NCBI GenBank assembly: GCA_963556495.2
Contig: OY747714.1
Span: 46,751,541-46,815,540, forward strand
Direction of reading: 5' to 3'
Source of the DNA: Valencia hispanica
Taxonomy: Eukaryota > Chordata > Actinopteri > Cyprinodontiformes > Valenciidae
Length of the DNA: 64,000 nucleotides
This document shows, piece by piece, positions 11,665 to 23,101 of the stretch; position 1 is the first letter of the stretch; each line of letters starts with the position of its first letter. The notes beneath the pieces were generated by a model. The model was not told the DNA's origin, made no database searches, and saw only the letters and a list, made by a program, of their open reading frames with translations. The position numbers and the translations under genes are program-made.

Positions 11665-12060
11665 CATATCAATTATTCTTTTTATGTTATCCTTCAGTTA
11701 TTTCTTGCATATTTCTATTAATTTCTCCTAGAGTTTTTCTCAGGCTTTTCTCCTTTAGTTACAGATCCTTTGATTCCCTTTTCAGCTCCATCTGTATTCA
11801 TTAGACATCTTCCCTCATTCTACCTGTTTGCTTTGTCTCCAAGCTACACTCAGTTCCTGTCATTCCCTGCTGAATACTCTTTTTAGATGGTTCATTGCTT
11901 GCCGGTTACAATTTCTTGTTACCTTCCCCTCAGGCTTCTCTGTCCAAAATAATTATTTAATTAATTAAAAGAACTCTGTTCCTGCCATATAAGTCTCTAC
12001 ATTTGTGTTCTCCACAACTGAATTAAGACATCTAATGGCCTTTAAAGAGGAACAGATATC
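11665..12060 (+). repeat. LTR-like interspersed repeat, copy 1
   Basis: This pyrimidine-rich block starts near 'tgtcatatcaattatt' and ends near 'ccacaactgaattaagacatctaatgg'. It matches 16785-17165 over its whole length ('agatcctttgattcccttttcag', 'tctacctgtttgcttt', 'gatggttcatt'). The style (AATTAAA-like signal near the end, terminal 'aagaca') suggests a solo LTR. Target duplications were not resolved. Confidence 0.5.
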
Positions 12061-12179
12061 CCAATAATAATCAAAAATTTTAGTTTTTCAATCATATTTA
12101 GGAAGGTTAATTAATTGTGATTAATTAGATTAACATGTATAACTGTTTGACACCCCTAATAAAAATACATCAAGTTTAT

Positions 12180-12680
12180 GTTTATTGACTGTTTAGATCC
12201 AGATGTTCTGTTTCTAGTCTCAGAACATACTTAGAGACAACATCTATGAACAAAGAGACCATCATGCAAACCAATCAACAGAGCAGACACTCCAGATCTA
12301 CATCCAACAAGACTATTTATGTTAGAATGACCCAGTCAAAGTTCATGTACTATCGATTCAATTGGGAATTTTAAAAAAAATTTAAAAAACAAAAGACTTG
12401 AAATCTGATCTTTACAGAAGATCTGAATCAAAAACAGATGATTGTTGTCCAAGGACAACTGAAAAGGCTGAGGATCTGCAGCCAGCCTCTTTAAACCCTC
12501 AGCATCATATCGTCCAAACAGAAGCTCCTCTTAAGCAATATCATCAATTACTACTTAAATGAAATTAAAATTATTGCTACAACACAAGAATATTTATTAG
12601 CTAAACACTTTTCTATCCAATCTTAATGGAAAAGCTTCAGATTTGTAGAAACAGCCAGATTTAGTCATTGTCGTCCTCTC
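12180..12680 (-). repeat. Orphan receptor upstream flank without a gene
   Basis: The block repeats the Tc1 remnant phrases ('aacaaagagaccatcatg', 'agaatgacccagtcaaagt', 'tctttacagaagatctgaatc'). The first-intron segment ('ccagcctctttaaaccctcagcatcatat', 'aaattaaaattattgct') and part of the leader exon ('tttagtcattgtcgtcctctcaga') follow. The splice-donor segment is missing and no receptor exon lies nearby. It is read as the remains of a lost duplication unit. Confidence 0.65.
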
Positions 12681-12689
12681 AGAACTCCA

Positions 12690-12810
12690 ATCTCTAATTC
12701 AATTCAATTCAGTTTATTTATATAGCGCCGATTCACAACAGATGTCACCTCAAGGCACTTTACAAGAAAAGTCATTTCAATACAAACATTCCAATCAGTT
12801 TAAAGGTCTA
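12690..12810 (-). mobile_element. LINE 3' tail fragment
   Basis: 'caattcaattcagtttatttatatagcgccgattcac' is the minus-strand 3' end of the LINE seen at greater length at 15536-16785 and 41888-42885. Only about 110 bp is present. Confidence 0.7.
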
Positions 12811-13644
12811 GCTAGTTCTCTATTAGTTTCTTATTTTTTAAAGCAAGTTTGTTCTCTGGAAATAGGAGACAAGAGAAAATTTAAAGCTCAAAAGATTTAA
12901 CTTTAAAAGCAAAAGTTCACCAAGTATCACATGAATGGACCATTCGGTTCAGGCTTATCTTATTGCTGTCCTCTCCAAAATGTACCTCACTTAGCAGTAT
13001 AGAGTATTATAAATTGAAATGTGCAACAATCTGACGAGCTAACTGTTGGGGGTGAAGCTTCATTCAAGATTCAGCAGCCCCTTTGTTGGCTCAAAAGTTT
13101 TGACCCAACCACCTGGGAGCTCTTCTCCCCTTAGAGGCCTTGGGACAGCTCTCTACAAGGGAAAAGTTAGTGCACCCCCTGACCTGGCTCTCTCTACCTG
13201 GCTGTAAAGGTTCATTTTTATCTTGCTCACATCCATACCCAAGGGCATCGGGAACTAGGGGTGCGGAGGGTGCTGCAACATCCACTTGTGGATGACAAAT
13301 GATATGCATATTAAACTTTTGCAAGCAAAAGTAAATTAAATTAAAATATTTGATTTTAACTTTTAATTCAACACAAACACAAATCCATACCATAATTTTC
13401 AAAAGATGGAAATGTTTATTTTACATATTTGATTGTATTTGTGATGTCACACATACACTTACACATGTACGTAATTCAAAAAGGGCGGTAAATTAACAAA
13501 ATGATGAGCCAGAAGCAAATACCAGATGTCCTTTCAACTCCACAAAAAAACTGATAAATAAAGCTAAAATTCAATAGCAATGCTTCTATTGAGTGCCAGA
13601 TCACAGCGCATGACCCTGAAACAGTCGGAAGAAAACCTGGAGCT
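12811..13644. other. Intergenic DNA, nothing recognised
   Basis: A minus-strand frame (13402-13091, 103 codons) has no domain or splice-site support. No repeat family was identified. Confidence 0.4.
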
Positions 13645-14275
13645 GTTATAGTTCTCAGGTTTTGTGTTTGAAGTTAGTTATTTTCCGTATTCGGTTTAAT
13701 TATCATTTTAATGTATTCTTTGGTATTTATTTTATGGCACTTCCTTGTTTTCATTTTCCCTTCATGCTCTTAGACGTTTTCACCTTTTGTTTGAGTCCTC
13801 CTTCCTATTTGCGTTTCCTTAGTTTATTTCTCTTTAGATATTTTCCTAATTTATTTCTTCCTTCTGTTCTCGAGTGTTTCCTTAAGTTCCCTTTAGATTC
13901 CTCCTTAGACATATTATCTTTAGTTATTTAAGAGTTTTTGTCTCCCTTGCCATTCTTCCCTTTCCTGTTGTCTCCCTGCCACTCTGCTCTTAACCCAGTT
14001 TCACTAATTGCCCTCACCTGCATCTGCTTCTCACTAATTAGTCCTTGGTCTTCTGTCACTTCCTCATTCCCTCCTCAGTAAAAATGCAGCTCTTATTCAG
14101 TCACTACTCACTGGTTGGTCGTCAATCTTCCCCGTCTGGTTCCTGTTCTCCTGTCGCTGCCCTTTTGATCCTCCTGAGTTTTTGTAAATGTTGTTCCTTG
14201 TTTTTAGTTGTAATTAAATCATTAATATTTTACTTTGCTGCTTTGGGGTCCTCAATACTGCAAACATGACAGGAG
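13645..14275 (+). repeat. Probable solo LTR or LTR-like repeat
   Basis: A pyrimidine-rich run of about 600 bp ('cttccttctgttctcgagtg', 'ctcacctgcatctgcttctc') ends in 'gtaattaaatc', 'ggggtcctcaatactgcaaacatgaca'. This resembles the polyadenylation signal and terminal CA of fish LTR retrotransposons. The 5' boundary and target duplication were not found. Confidence 0.4.
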
Positions 14276-14489
14276 GCAATGATAAAAATGACGAGACAGA
14301 AGCTAGCGGGGGCAGCACAACAGCACAATGCTGTTAACACAGCAAATGGAACCCCCTCTCCTACTGCCCTCGGACTTTGGCATGAACAGACGACACCTTC
14401 AGCTGCAGATGTTGGGTGATGATGTTAAAGAAAGATTTGGAGTCATTATACATGTAGGAGAGATTTATTTAATGCTGTTTACTCACTCT

Positions 14490-15070
14490 GAGGCCACGTT
14501 CACACGAAGCCGGTTCGTTCCCTATCCAATAATTCTTTTTTCCTCATTCTAAAAAAAATTCCGTAAACACGGCGTCTCAAGAAATATCTGCGTACACACG
14601 AAACCACTGAAACCGACTGAAAACGGTGTAGTATATATGCCAGACCAGTATGGGGCGCTGTAATTCTGCCACAGAGATACACTTTACACGGAGAAGAAGA
14701 CTTTGAGCATGCGCATAACCTTGCGCGCTGTATACGAACCAAGAAGAATACATTTATAACAAAGCAATGGATTTTGCTGTAATAAAGCTAGTAGGCTTAG
14801 TAGCTTCTGCAGCACGAACAAAATCATGTAGTCCGCCATTTTTGTTGTTGCTGTAATGTGTGACGCAGCCGACAGGTGATGTGATGAAATCATCGTTTCA
14901 CAAAATATACGGATTGGCTGTACACACGAAACCGCAAGGGTGCCGTTTTCAGATTTATCCACTTTGGGACCCGGTTTAAAAAAATAGCGGTTTCAGTCTC
15001 CAAAAACCCCGGATCCTTGTGGACGAAACGCTAATACGATAAAAAATGTATACGTATACAGCGAAACGCA
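14490..15070. repeat. MITE-like repeat with weak inverted ends
   Basis: One end reads 'gaggccacgttcacacgaagccgg' and the other 'tccttgtggacgaaacgct'. Internal phrases 'acacacgaaaccactgaaacc' and 'acacacgaaaccgcaaggg' repeat. These fit a non-autonomous DNA transposon, but clear terminal repeats and a target duplication could not be fixed. Confidence 0.4.
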
Positions 15071-15535
15071 TCAACATTGCCCTTCGCAATGTTGAAGGCC
15101 TGTTTTGATCTGGTTTGTCCTTGAGTTGTTGATTATTGCTGATATTAGCTGGAAGTGAGGCGCTGCCTTACATGTTCCCACGCCCATGTCCCGACCGTAG
15201 CTCGATCCTCAGACCTTGATTTCCAGCTGTGTTCCAGATCTATGGCCTTCAAACTGTCCTACAGTAACCCTGTTAATGATGCTTAAAGCTATTTAATGCT
15301 ATCAGAGTATAAACAGTACATTCTTCAACAAAAATAGCTATCAAAAAAACAGAAGCAGACTAAACTCACAGTGTATGACTCTAAGTTCCAGTAAAGGACT
15401 GTCTGTATCATAATATTAAGCTGCACACATCATTTTCAACTGTTAGAGTTATAATAATACAGTAAGCCTTGTAAAAGGAGGAGGAGAAATAACATTAGCA
15501 ATTTTGCATCCTTAGGTGATGAGAAGACCAGTTGC
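15071..15535. other. Intergenic DNA, nothing recognised
   Basis: No open frame above 60 codons and no recognised repeat were seen. Confidence 0.4.
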
Positions 15536-16785
15536 TAAATTCTGTTTATTTATATAGCGCCGATTCACAACAAATGTCATCTCAATGGAACTTGACAAGA
15601 AAAGTCATTTAAATACAAACATTCAAATCAGTTTAAAGGTTTAGCTAGTTTCCTATTTAAGGAATCCCAGGAGATTGCATCGAGTCATTGACTTGATGCA
15701 ATCTTCCAACCTCAGCAATCCCTCATACTGAGCAATCATGTAGCGACAGTGGAGAGGAAAAACTCCCCTTTAACAGGAAGAAACCTCCAACAGAACCAGG
15801 CTCAGTAGGAGCGGCCATCTGCCACGACCATCTGGGGGTTTGAGAAGCCAGAGCAGAAACACAGAAAGAAGAAAAGAACTGATGTAAGAGAACTTTCTAT
15901 ATTAAAGAAAGTAAAAAGATGATAACAGGACATAGAGGATGTTCAGCTGCTGAGACCATCATCCCAGTCTACGCCAACAGGGCATTGTAGCCAAGCAGGA
16001 TACCAGACCAGGTGGAGCTTCTATGGAGAGAAAAACACTGAGAGAAAACAAGGTTAACAGTCGAAATAAGAGCAAATAATACAACTGGAGAGTCGTAGAA
16101 AAGGAAGTAGCAGAGTGAAAAAAATTGGTACGTCTGTCCTCTAAGTCTGTCCTATAGTCTAAGCCTATAGCAGCATAACTACAGAGATAGCTCAGGATGA
16201 CCCAAGCCACTCTAACTATAAGCTGTATGAAAAAGGAAAGTTTTAAGCCTGGCCTTAAAAGTAAACAGAGTGTCTGCCTCACGGACTAAAGCTGGGAGCT
16301 GGTTCCACAGGAGAGGAGCCTGATAACTAAAAGATCTGCCTCCCATTCTACTTTTAGAGATCCTAGGAACTACAAGTAAACCTGCAGTCTGAGAGCGAAG
16401 GGCTCTGTTAGGAACATAAGGAACAATTAGATCTCTGATTATGATGGAGCTTGATTATTAAGGGCTTTGTATGTAAGAAGAAGGATCTTAAATTCTATTC
16501 TGGATTTGACAGGGAGCCAATGAAGGGAAGCTAAAACAGGAGAAATGTGATCTCTCTTTTTAATATTCCTCAGAACTCTTGCTGTCGCATTTTGGATCAA
16601 CTGAAGGCTTTTAATGGCATTTTGTGGACTACCTGCTGGTAAGGAATTAACAAAGAAGTAACAAAGGCATGGACTAGTTTCTCAGCATCACTCCTGGACA
16701 GGATGTTTCTAATTTTAGCAATATTCCGGAGGTGAAACAAGGAAATCCTAAAAACCTGTTTAATATGGGATTTGAATGTCATATC
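15536..16785 (-). mobile_element. LINE (L2/CR1-like) 3' portion, minus strand
   Basis: Read on the minus strand, 16782-16597 encodes SHIKQVFRISLFHLRNIAKI, then 'SRSDAEKLVHAFVTS', a segment downstream of the reverse transcriptase core. Next come the WNQLPALVREADTLFTF region (about 16,300-16,210) and a long 3' UTR. It ends in GGCGCTATATAAATAAACAG at about 15,540. The copy is 5'-truncated with many stops. It shares high similarity with 41888-42885. Confidence 0.75.
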
Positions 16786-17165
16786 AGTTGTTGCCTTTAT
16801 GTTTGTGTATTTCTATTTATTTTTTGGGCTTTTCCCCTTTGGATCTAGATCCTTTGATTTTCTGTTCAGATCTGGCTGTGTTCCTTATTCGTCTTCCTTC
16901 AGTCTACCTGTTTGCTTTCTCTCCCAGCTGCAAACAATTTGTAATCAACCGCCTGCATCTTCTCAGCAACCAAACTCCAAGCACTTCTGTTCCTGTCTAT
17001 CCGTGCTGGATTCTCCTGTCAGATGGTTCATTACTAGTCGGTTACCACTTCCTGTCATCCCATCATGTCATCCCCATGTGTTAATTTGTTTATTTCATTA
17101 AAACGCCTTTGTTACTGCCACAGAAGTCTCTGCATTTGGGTCCTCCACAACCAATTTAAGACATC
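16785..17165 (+). repeat. LTR-like interspersed repeat, copy 2
   Basis: Partner of 11665-12060: it starts 'tgtcatatcagttgttgcc' and ends 'ccacaaccaatttaagacatctaatgg'. The overlapping 109- and 102-codon frames here are low-complexity and have no domain support. It abuts the LINE on the left and a MITE on the right. Confidence 0.5.
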
Positions 17166-17172
17166 TAATGGG

Positions 17173-17975
17173 CTATAAAGTGTAACTGAACCCCATGAAA
17201 AATCATAACCTCGCCCCCAGACAAAATTAGAAAAATTCGACAAAGTGGGCGGTGCCAGGAAGAACAGAGGGGCGTGGCCAAGTGTGGAGGATGAGCTGGG
17301 GGGGGGGGACGTGGGGGTGTGTTCAGGAGGACAGTGACAGCTCGCTTAATGTGACACTGAAACATGGCCTCGGACAGCGGCTCTCCTCCGCCATCACCAG
17401 AGGTAGAGGAGTAGAGGGAGGCTTTATGGAGCCCACCGGCCGCGAGCCGTATCACTTCGAGCCGCTAGCTCAGGGCGCTGAGTCAGCCGAGGCCGTCGCT
17501 GCTGCTGAGGCAAAGGGAGAAAGGATGGGTCCAGTCTCTGAGTGGTAATGCTAACATAGGCTAACGTTCAAAACAGTATGTTAGCTATGCTAACTAAGTG
17601 CTAATGTGATAATAATGGTAACCTGAAAAACGCAATCCAACTCCAAACTCTCCACGGGGCGGTATGTCTGATATTTCTATACCCAAACCCACGGGGCGTG
17701 TCTGTGAGACCATAGCTGCTGTGACACAGTCGATGCCTGTGACATAAAGATGTACCGCTCTCCACCAATCACAAAATTCAAATGCAGTAGCCACCGTTCA
17801 ACCCTAAGGGGGCAGCACTAAGACGTTTTTAGACCAAAAAGTGTAGAATTAAACAAGTTTACTCCAAAATGTAAAAACAAATCCCAGAAACTGAAAGATT
17901 GCATTGGTAAAGACCCATTTATACAGTTTAGAAGCAAAAAAAAAGTTGTTTTGGGGTTTAGTTACTCTTTAAAGA
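17173..17975. mobile_element. MITE-like element, TIR with AAGTGTAACTGAACCCC
   Basis: The left end 'aaagtgtaactgaacccc' pairs with the right end 'ggggtttagttactcttt'. Inside is a GC-rich block (17,280-17,550) with a G-run and a broken frame containing 'GGFMEPTGREPYHFEPLA'. That looks like the remains of an autonomous element's coding region. Related ends occur at 52591-52971 and 62405-62655. Confidence 0.5.
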
Positions 17976-18225
17976 GGAAGAGACCCACAGCATCACATAT
18001 TTAACACCATACTTAGCAATGAGCTTTAGCTGCTTTTATTCTTTGTTTTTACATCCAACCCACCTGGAGTTTTACTTTCTTTTGCCCAAAGCATGCAGTT
18101 GCAGTCAAAGACACGACACGTGGAGTCTTTTTATTACTTTCCTTTTTACGTAGCCAACATTTCAGTAATTTATTTTGGCAATAATAATGTTGACATTCTC
18201 ATTTTAAAACTTTAATGTTTGCATA

Positions 18226-18358
18226 CAGTCTTTGCAGGAGGTTCTAATGAAGCTAACCCCGTTACAAGTGGATCAGTACTCTAACACAAGTGATTGACCT
18301 TGCAATTAACGTTATAGGGTGTCAGAGTTTAATGTTGTCTTCTGCTAGAGAATGAAAC
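18226..18358 (-). repeat. Duplicated 3' flank of receptor unit R2, interrupted by solo LTR
   Basis: 'gtctttgcaggaggttctaatg', 'ttacaagtggatcagt', 'gattgaccttgcaatta' match the R1 and R3 3' flanks. The flank resumes at about 18,850 ('ttgagccaatattgatatta') after the LTR. Confidence 0.7.
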
Positions 18359-18800
18359 TGTTATGGCAAATTAAGTATCTCAAGGTTTCCATAATAAAGA
18401 AGACTTGAGTCCCAGAAGGCATTTAAGTATTTAATTCAAACATGTCTGGCCAGAACACGGAGGGGACAGAGTTACTCGTGCATCACCCTAACCAACCTTT
18501 CTAACTAACCGCTTAAATAGTATTCAGCAATCATTGTTCATCTCTGTATACGTCTTCTCCAACCTTCACGCCCCGCCTCCAGAGTAACCGCTTCATGCGA
18601 GTCATAGCAACGCATAAAGCAGCTCATCCGAAGGCCAGACTGTAATCTTACTGCCCCGGCGTCTGTCTCTCTGGTGACCTGACACATATATCTTTCTCAT
18701 AACATTAACCTGGAACAATAAGCTTGTCATTTCCTTAGATGCATTTACTAAACAGAGAATATACACTTAATTCCTAATTGCACTACAATTTTCCACCACA
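18359..18800 (-). mobile_element. Solo LTR, minus orientation, 4-bp target duplication
   Basis: Read on the minus strand the 442-bp repeat begins TGTGGTGGAAAATTG and ends GCCATAACA (TG...CA). AAAC flanks both sides on the plus strand (18355-18358 and 18801-18804). It matches 44210-44664 in inverted orientation. No internal retroelement genes remain, as expected after LTR-LTR recombination. It sits in the 3' flank of R2. Confidence 0.88.
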
Positions 18801-18887
18801 AAACTCTCAATGCAAACTTAATCTCTAGAGAGAACATATTACCTGATATTTGAGCCAATATTGATATTAAATTAAAATCATATTGTT

Positions 18888-19640
18888 TCATCTGACGTTT
18901 GCCCCACAGAGGTGAAGTTTTCCTGTCCTCTGCAGGAATAGCAGAGGTAGCACCAGACTGCTGGGCAAGAAGAACCACACTGAAGACCATCCCATCAAAC
19001 AAAAATCAAATCCAAAATGCTTTTGGAGATTTTGTATTATAGAGGTAATCATACTGCTCATAAACCTGAGGAAAAGAGTTCTAGTGATTGTGATTATTGT
19101 ATGCAAAGCTCTCTGCTTTAATTGGTCAGCCCTCTCCCTGGTCCTGCCCCCCTTGCCAGGCCTTGGACGAATCAGAGCACAGAAAACAGAGAGGCTGCAG
19201 AAAATGAAAGCTACAGATGTGAAGGACAGAATCAATCCATTGATGATGGGAAGGGAAATACGCAACCGTATTATTACAATCATTATTACAATGGCAATCA
19301 GCCAAACACATCCAACAGTGATGTTTCTGATCCTCATGCCTGCTGAGGCTTTAAGGCGCAGATAGAAGATGGGATGGACAACAGCCAGGTAGCGCTCCAT
19401 ACAGGTGAGGAGGTGAAACAGAGTCTGTCCTGGTATGAAAATACCAAACAAGCCCCTTCCTGCCTGCTGGACACCTGGTTTCTCACTGAGGACACCGAGA
19501 AAGAGCAAAAAGGTCTCCAATACATTAAGCAGGTCCAGGACCACCATATTGTAGGTGAAGACATCAATGTGGCTCCATGTTGTGAAAGGAGAGATCAAAC
19601 CTTCTCTTCTCCATCTCTGGTAACCAACAAAGAGGATTGT
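18888..19640 (-). pseudogene. R2: receptor copy lacking N terminus and TM1
   Basis: From ILFVGYQRWRREG onward the frame matches R1 and R3 through TM2-TM7, including MERYLAVVHP, an IRPRPGKGG loop and LHLCGANVR at the end. Upstream of codon ILF the intronic acceptor TTCTCATTTTCAG joins directly to the end of TM1. Relative to R1, about 144 bp (R1 positions 8459-8602) is missing, covering the start codon, glycosylated tail and TM1. An open frame does extend to 19919, but that part is intron sequence. No normal start remains, so a working receptor is unlikely unless a start is supplied by another exon. Neighbours are a solo LTR on the 3' side and an apparently intact leader exon at 20111. Confidence 0.8.
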
Positions 19641-20110
19641 CTGAAAATGAGAAGGAAAGACAAATAAACAACTGAAAAGGTAAAGGAAAGTGCAATGACT
19701 GTGAAAACGTTCTAACCAGCTCTGCACTTCATGCCCAAACCAGAAGTAGTAGTTGTTGACAGAAATGGTGGTGATGAAAAATACAAGAAAAGACCCAGAG
19801 AAATGAGGGTTATTCATAACAAGCAGTAGTATTGGAATTACACGCAGTCCCAATTTCATGCAGACCTGATCTATAGTCCCAGTGAAGAAAGTACCACATT
19901 CCACCTTTTCATAATTCATTCAAGAAGAATCGGGCCGATTTAAAAAAAATATTAATAACACCTAAAAAAAAACAGATTACCGTCTAAACAGAAGCTGTTC
20001 TTAAGCATCATTACTAACTACTATTCAAAAGAAGTTAAAATTATTGCGCTGACATAAGAATAAATTAAAGCTAAGAAACATTTTTAATCAAATCTAAATG
20101 AAAGACACAC
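19641..20110 (-). repeat. R2 first-intron region with duplicated segment
   Basis: The segment 'ccgtctaaacagaagctgttcttaagc...gaagttaaaattattg' (19,980-20,045) matches the corresponding intron segments of R1, R3 and the orphan block. Confidence 0.6.
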
Positions 20111-20270
20111 CTCTTCAGGCAGCTTTAGTCCTTGTCGTCCTGTCTGAGGTCCAATCTCTAATATATATTGCTGTCCACTGTTTGTGTGCATACGTCTCAA
20201 TGATTAATGCAAGTTTTTCTTTGCATGTTTCATACAAGCTCAACATTTAATGTACACCCGTTCCATAAAA
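20111..20270 (-). promoter_or_regulatory. R2 inferred leader exon and promoter-proximal module
   Basis: The minus-strand donor GAG|GTGTGTC lies at 20111. The module is degraded to 'tacgtctcaatgattaatgcaag' at 20191-20213, about 83 bases from the donor. The leader survives although the coding exon is damaged. Confidence 0.45.
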
Positions 20271-20459
20271 TGGAAAACATTTAAAACAAGGGCCATCAAT
20301 CAGATCTAGCTTTTCATCTTATAACCACAAGCTGGATAGACATTTTTGGTATTTTTTTTAAAGGCAAGATCTTTCAGAGTAATTATAAAATATGATCCAC
20401 AAAATAGTAATTAGAGCAGTGTATTTTGTTGGCAAACATGTTTGTCCGGGTCTTTTTTA

Positions 20460-21130
20460 AACCACTTTTTTTTCACATAGTAAGTAAATAAATGAAGGAT
20501 TTGATGTGGATTTGACAAAAAAGCAGAAAAAAACATTGAGAATGATTAAATTAAACAACATATGAAAGTAAAAAGTGATTATAGTATAAAACAATAGATC
20601 AGGTGATGCTCTTTGGGGTAAAATGTCTACATTCGATGAGTTCTGTTTTAAAATTTAGTCGTAGAAGGCTGAAAGTTCTACCCCCTCTTGGCTTTGATGG
20701 TCTGTAGGCTGAACATATTTTGTTTTCCAAAAAAGAGGACACTTGGCACAGTCCTGAAACACTGTCATGACAGTGACCAAACTTTTGATTTTAACATATT
20801 TAAAGCATGCATTCTCCATGTTGTTAGAATGAACATTTAAATTACAAACTTCAGATAGGCTTTCACAAGTGAAAAAATGACTTTAAAATCTCTAGAAATT
20901 AATTAATAATAGAAATAATTATTTTCCGAATTAGAAAATGTACCAGAAATAGTAATAGTTTGCTTTACTGGACAAAAATTTAACAAAAATCTGGAATAAC
21001 ATTCTGAGAAAACAAGTATTATTTTCTTTTCAATGTAATAATATAATAAAAAGCAGCAGCCTCAAAAACCCAGTAATGGCTGCTCCATTTTTTAAATTTT
21101 ATCTTCATCCTCCTCAGTCAGTTTATAGAT
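20460..21130. other. AT-rich intergenic DNA, nothing recognised
   Basis: There are no open frames of note and no recognised repeat before the RTE fragment. Confidence 0.4.
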
Positions 21131-21139
21131 GAATTATTA

Positions 21140-22075
21140 TTATTATAGATTTCGTTTCCCCCCTCCCTGGGCTGCCACCTTATCGTGGTGGAGGGATTTG
21201 AGTGTCCCAATGATCCTAGGAGCTATGTTGTCGGGGGCTTTTTGCGCCTGGTAGGGTCACCCATGGCAATTTGGCTCTAGGTGAGGGATCAGACAAAGTG
21301 CAGCCCAAAAGATCACTCTGATTAATTCAATAAATGGATTTAGTGTTCCCTCGCCCGCACGCGGGTCACCTGGGCCCCCCTCTGGAGCCAGGCCTGGAGG
21401 CGGGGCACGTTGGTGAGCGCATGGTGTCCGGGTAACATGGGTCCCCCTTCCCATTCGCTCACCACCTGTGGGAGGGGCCATAGGGGTCGGGTGCAATGCA
21501 GGATGGACGGCAGCCAAAGGCGGGGACCTTGGTGGTCCGATCCTCGCAGAAGCTGGCTTTTGGAACGTGGAACGTCACCTCTATGGTGAGGAAGGAGCCG
21601 GAGCTGGTGTGCGAGGTGGAAAGGTTTCGACTGGACATTGTCGGACTCACCTCAATGAACGGGTCTGGCTCTGGAACCCGTCTCTTCGAGAGGGGTTGGA
21701 CTCTCTTCCACTCTGGAGTTGCCCCCGCTGAGAGGCGCTGAGCTGGGGTGGGCATACTTGTTGCCCCCCATCTCGGCACCTGTACCTTGGGGTTTACCCC
21801 GGTGAACGAGAGCGTAGCCTCCCTCCGCCTACGGGTGGGGAGACGGGTCCTGACTGTTGTTTGTGCTTACGCGCCAAACGGCAGATCAGATTACCCACAC
21901 TTTTTGGAGTCCTTGGAGGGGGTGCTGGAGAGTGCTCCTCCCGGGGACTCCCGTTTTGCTGGGGGACTTCAATGCTCATGTGGGCAATGACAGTGAAACC
22001 TGGAGGGTTGTGGTTGGGCGGAATGGCCCCCCCGATCTGAACCCGAGCGGTGTATTGTTATTGGAGGAAAACGCA
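21140..22075 (+). pseudogene. RTE/Rex3-like LINE 5' region: endonuclease domain, broken
   Basis: A 'cctgggctgccaccttatcgtgg' 5' region leads into an AP-endonuclease-like domain split over three frames. 21547-21741 carries FGTWNVTSMV and 'RLDIVGLTSMNGSGSG'. 21748-21955 carries FTPVNESVASLRLRVG and 'YAPNG'. 21940-22070 carries [16 protein letters not shown] and '[17 protein letters not shown]'. The conserved N, Y.P..R-type and GDFNAH motifs are visible. Homology stops at about 22,075, so the reverse transcriptase is absent. Confidence 0.85.
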
Positions 22076-22240
22076 GCAGCAACCCGTAAGCAGCAAAAGC
22101 ATTCCAACTGGGAACCCAGGAGTTCCACTAAAGAACAGGTTTTTCTGCACTTCTTCAAAAATCTGTCCCCAGAGGAAAGCTAGACTTCAGGCACCATCAA
22201 GAGGTATGAGGATAAAAGATTATGTTAACCGACTCTTTTT

Positions 22241-22900
22241 GAAGCCTAGACTATACTTCTACGTCTACGTCGGAACGGATAGACACAACGCCATCATCCG
22301 CTGACGCAAGGTCTCTCCGTATCCTACGCAAGGAAGCACGGAGTAAAGCCCAATTTTCGAACTATCAGTCAAATGAAACTGAGAGAGCACGCCTGTAATT
22401 GGTCAGCTCAACATCAGCCCAAGGTAATTTCACCAGAGCGGTGCTCTACAGTTGATGTCATAGTAGTCATTGCAGCTTTAGACCACTAGATGCTTTATAT
22501 TGCAAGGCCAGTTCATCTAATATGGTCTTTTGGTGATTTTGAACACCAAGAGGTGTAGAGAACAACAAAACAGGCCGCTGTGTGTGTTTGTTTCCATGCG
22601 TTTTTAGGGTATTCTATGAGTTAAACTTCTAGTAAAAAGCTTTCTATCTCAATCAAAACTCTCTCTCTGTCGGCCATTGCTCCTTGAGTGAATGTGTGTT
22701 TACAGGCTGAACTAAATAAACTTTCTTCGACCAGAGACGTCACTGCAATGGTAGGCAGACCCGCCAGAAAAGGTCTGCCCCCACTGCTGTCCTGGCGGAG
22801 AATTGCTTTGCAACACTGACACACCGACGGAGAAGTATGAATGGAAAATGTCTCTGTCAATAAGTCTCCCCGTTGGTGCAAATATTCACCAGAATATATG
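22241..22900. mobile_element. Non-autonomous DNA transposon (MITE) split by a LINE
   Basis: The left end 'aagcctagactatacttctacgtc' is the inverted counterpart of 'gacggagaagtataatccaggctt' at 26115-26138. A second 'ccgacggagaagtat' lies at 22,826. The best reading is one or two related MITEs with the LINE at 22908-26107 inserted inside. The exact target duplication is not resolved. Confidence 0.5.
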
Positions 22901-23101
22901 TATTCTAGAATTGCGCTGCTCTGGGTGGCTGCATATTGGAATGGCTCTGTTGGCTACATATTAAGTTTTGGTTTTTTGTACATTGGCTCCTCTTTTTTCT
23001 TAAAGAAGATTGCATTTTTTTACCTGTACACTTTCAAATTTTTGGTGCTGTGAAGCTGGAAGGATTTTGGCAGTAAATTTTTCCCTTCTTGACAATTTGT
23101 T

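Noticed and set aside
16772..17101. Overlapping plus-strand frames of 109 and 102 codons
   Set aside because: They lie within an LTR-like repeat also present at 11.7-12.0 kb, where the frames are not kept.
19641..19919. N-terminal 93 residues of the open frame that runs into R2 (MNYEKVECG...)
   Set aside because: It lies upstream of a conserved splice acceptor, so it is intron sequence; the other copies have no counterpart.
21257..21779. Minus-strand frames of 86 and 106 codons
   Set aside because: They are antisense to the RTE endonuclease region on the plus strand.
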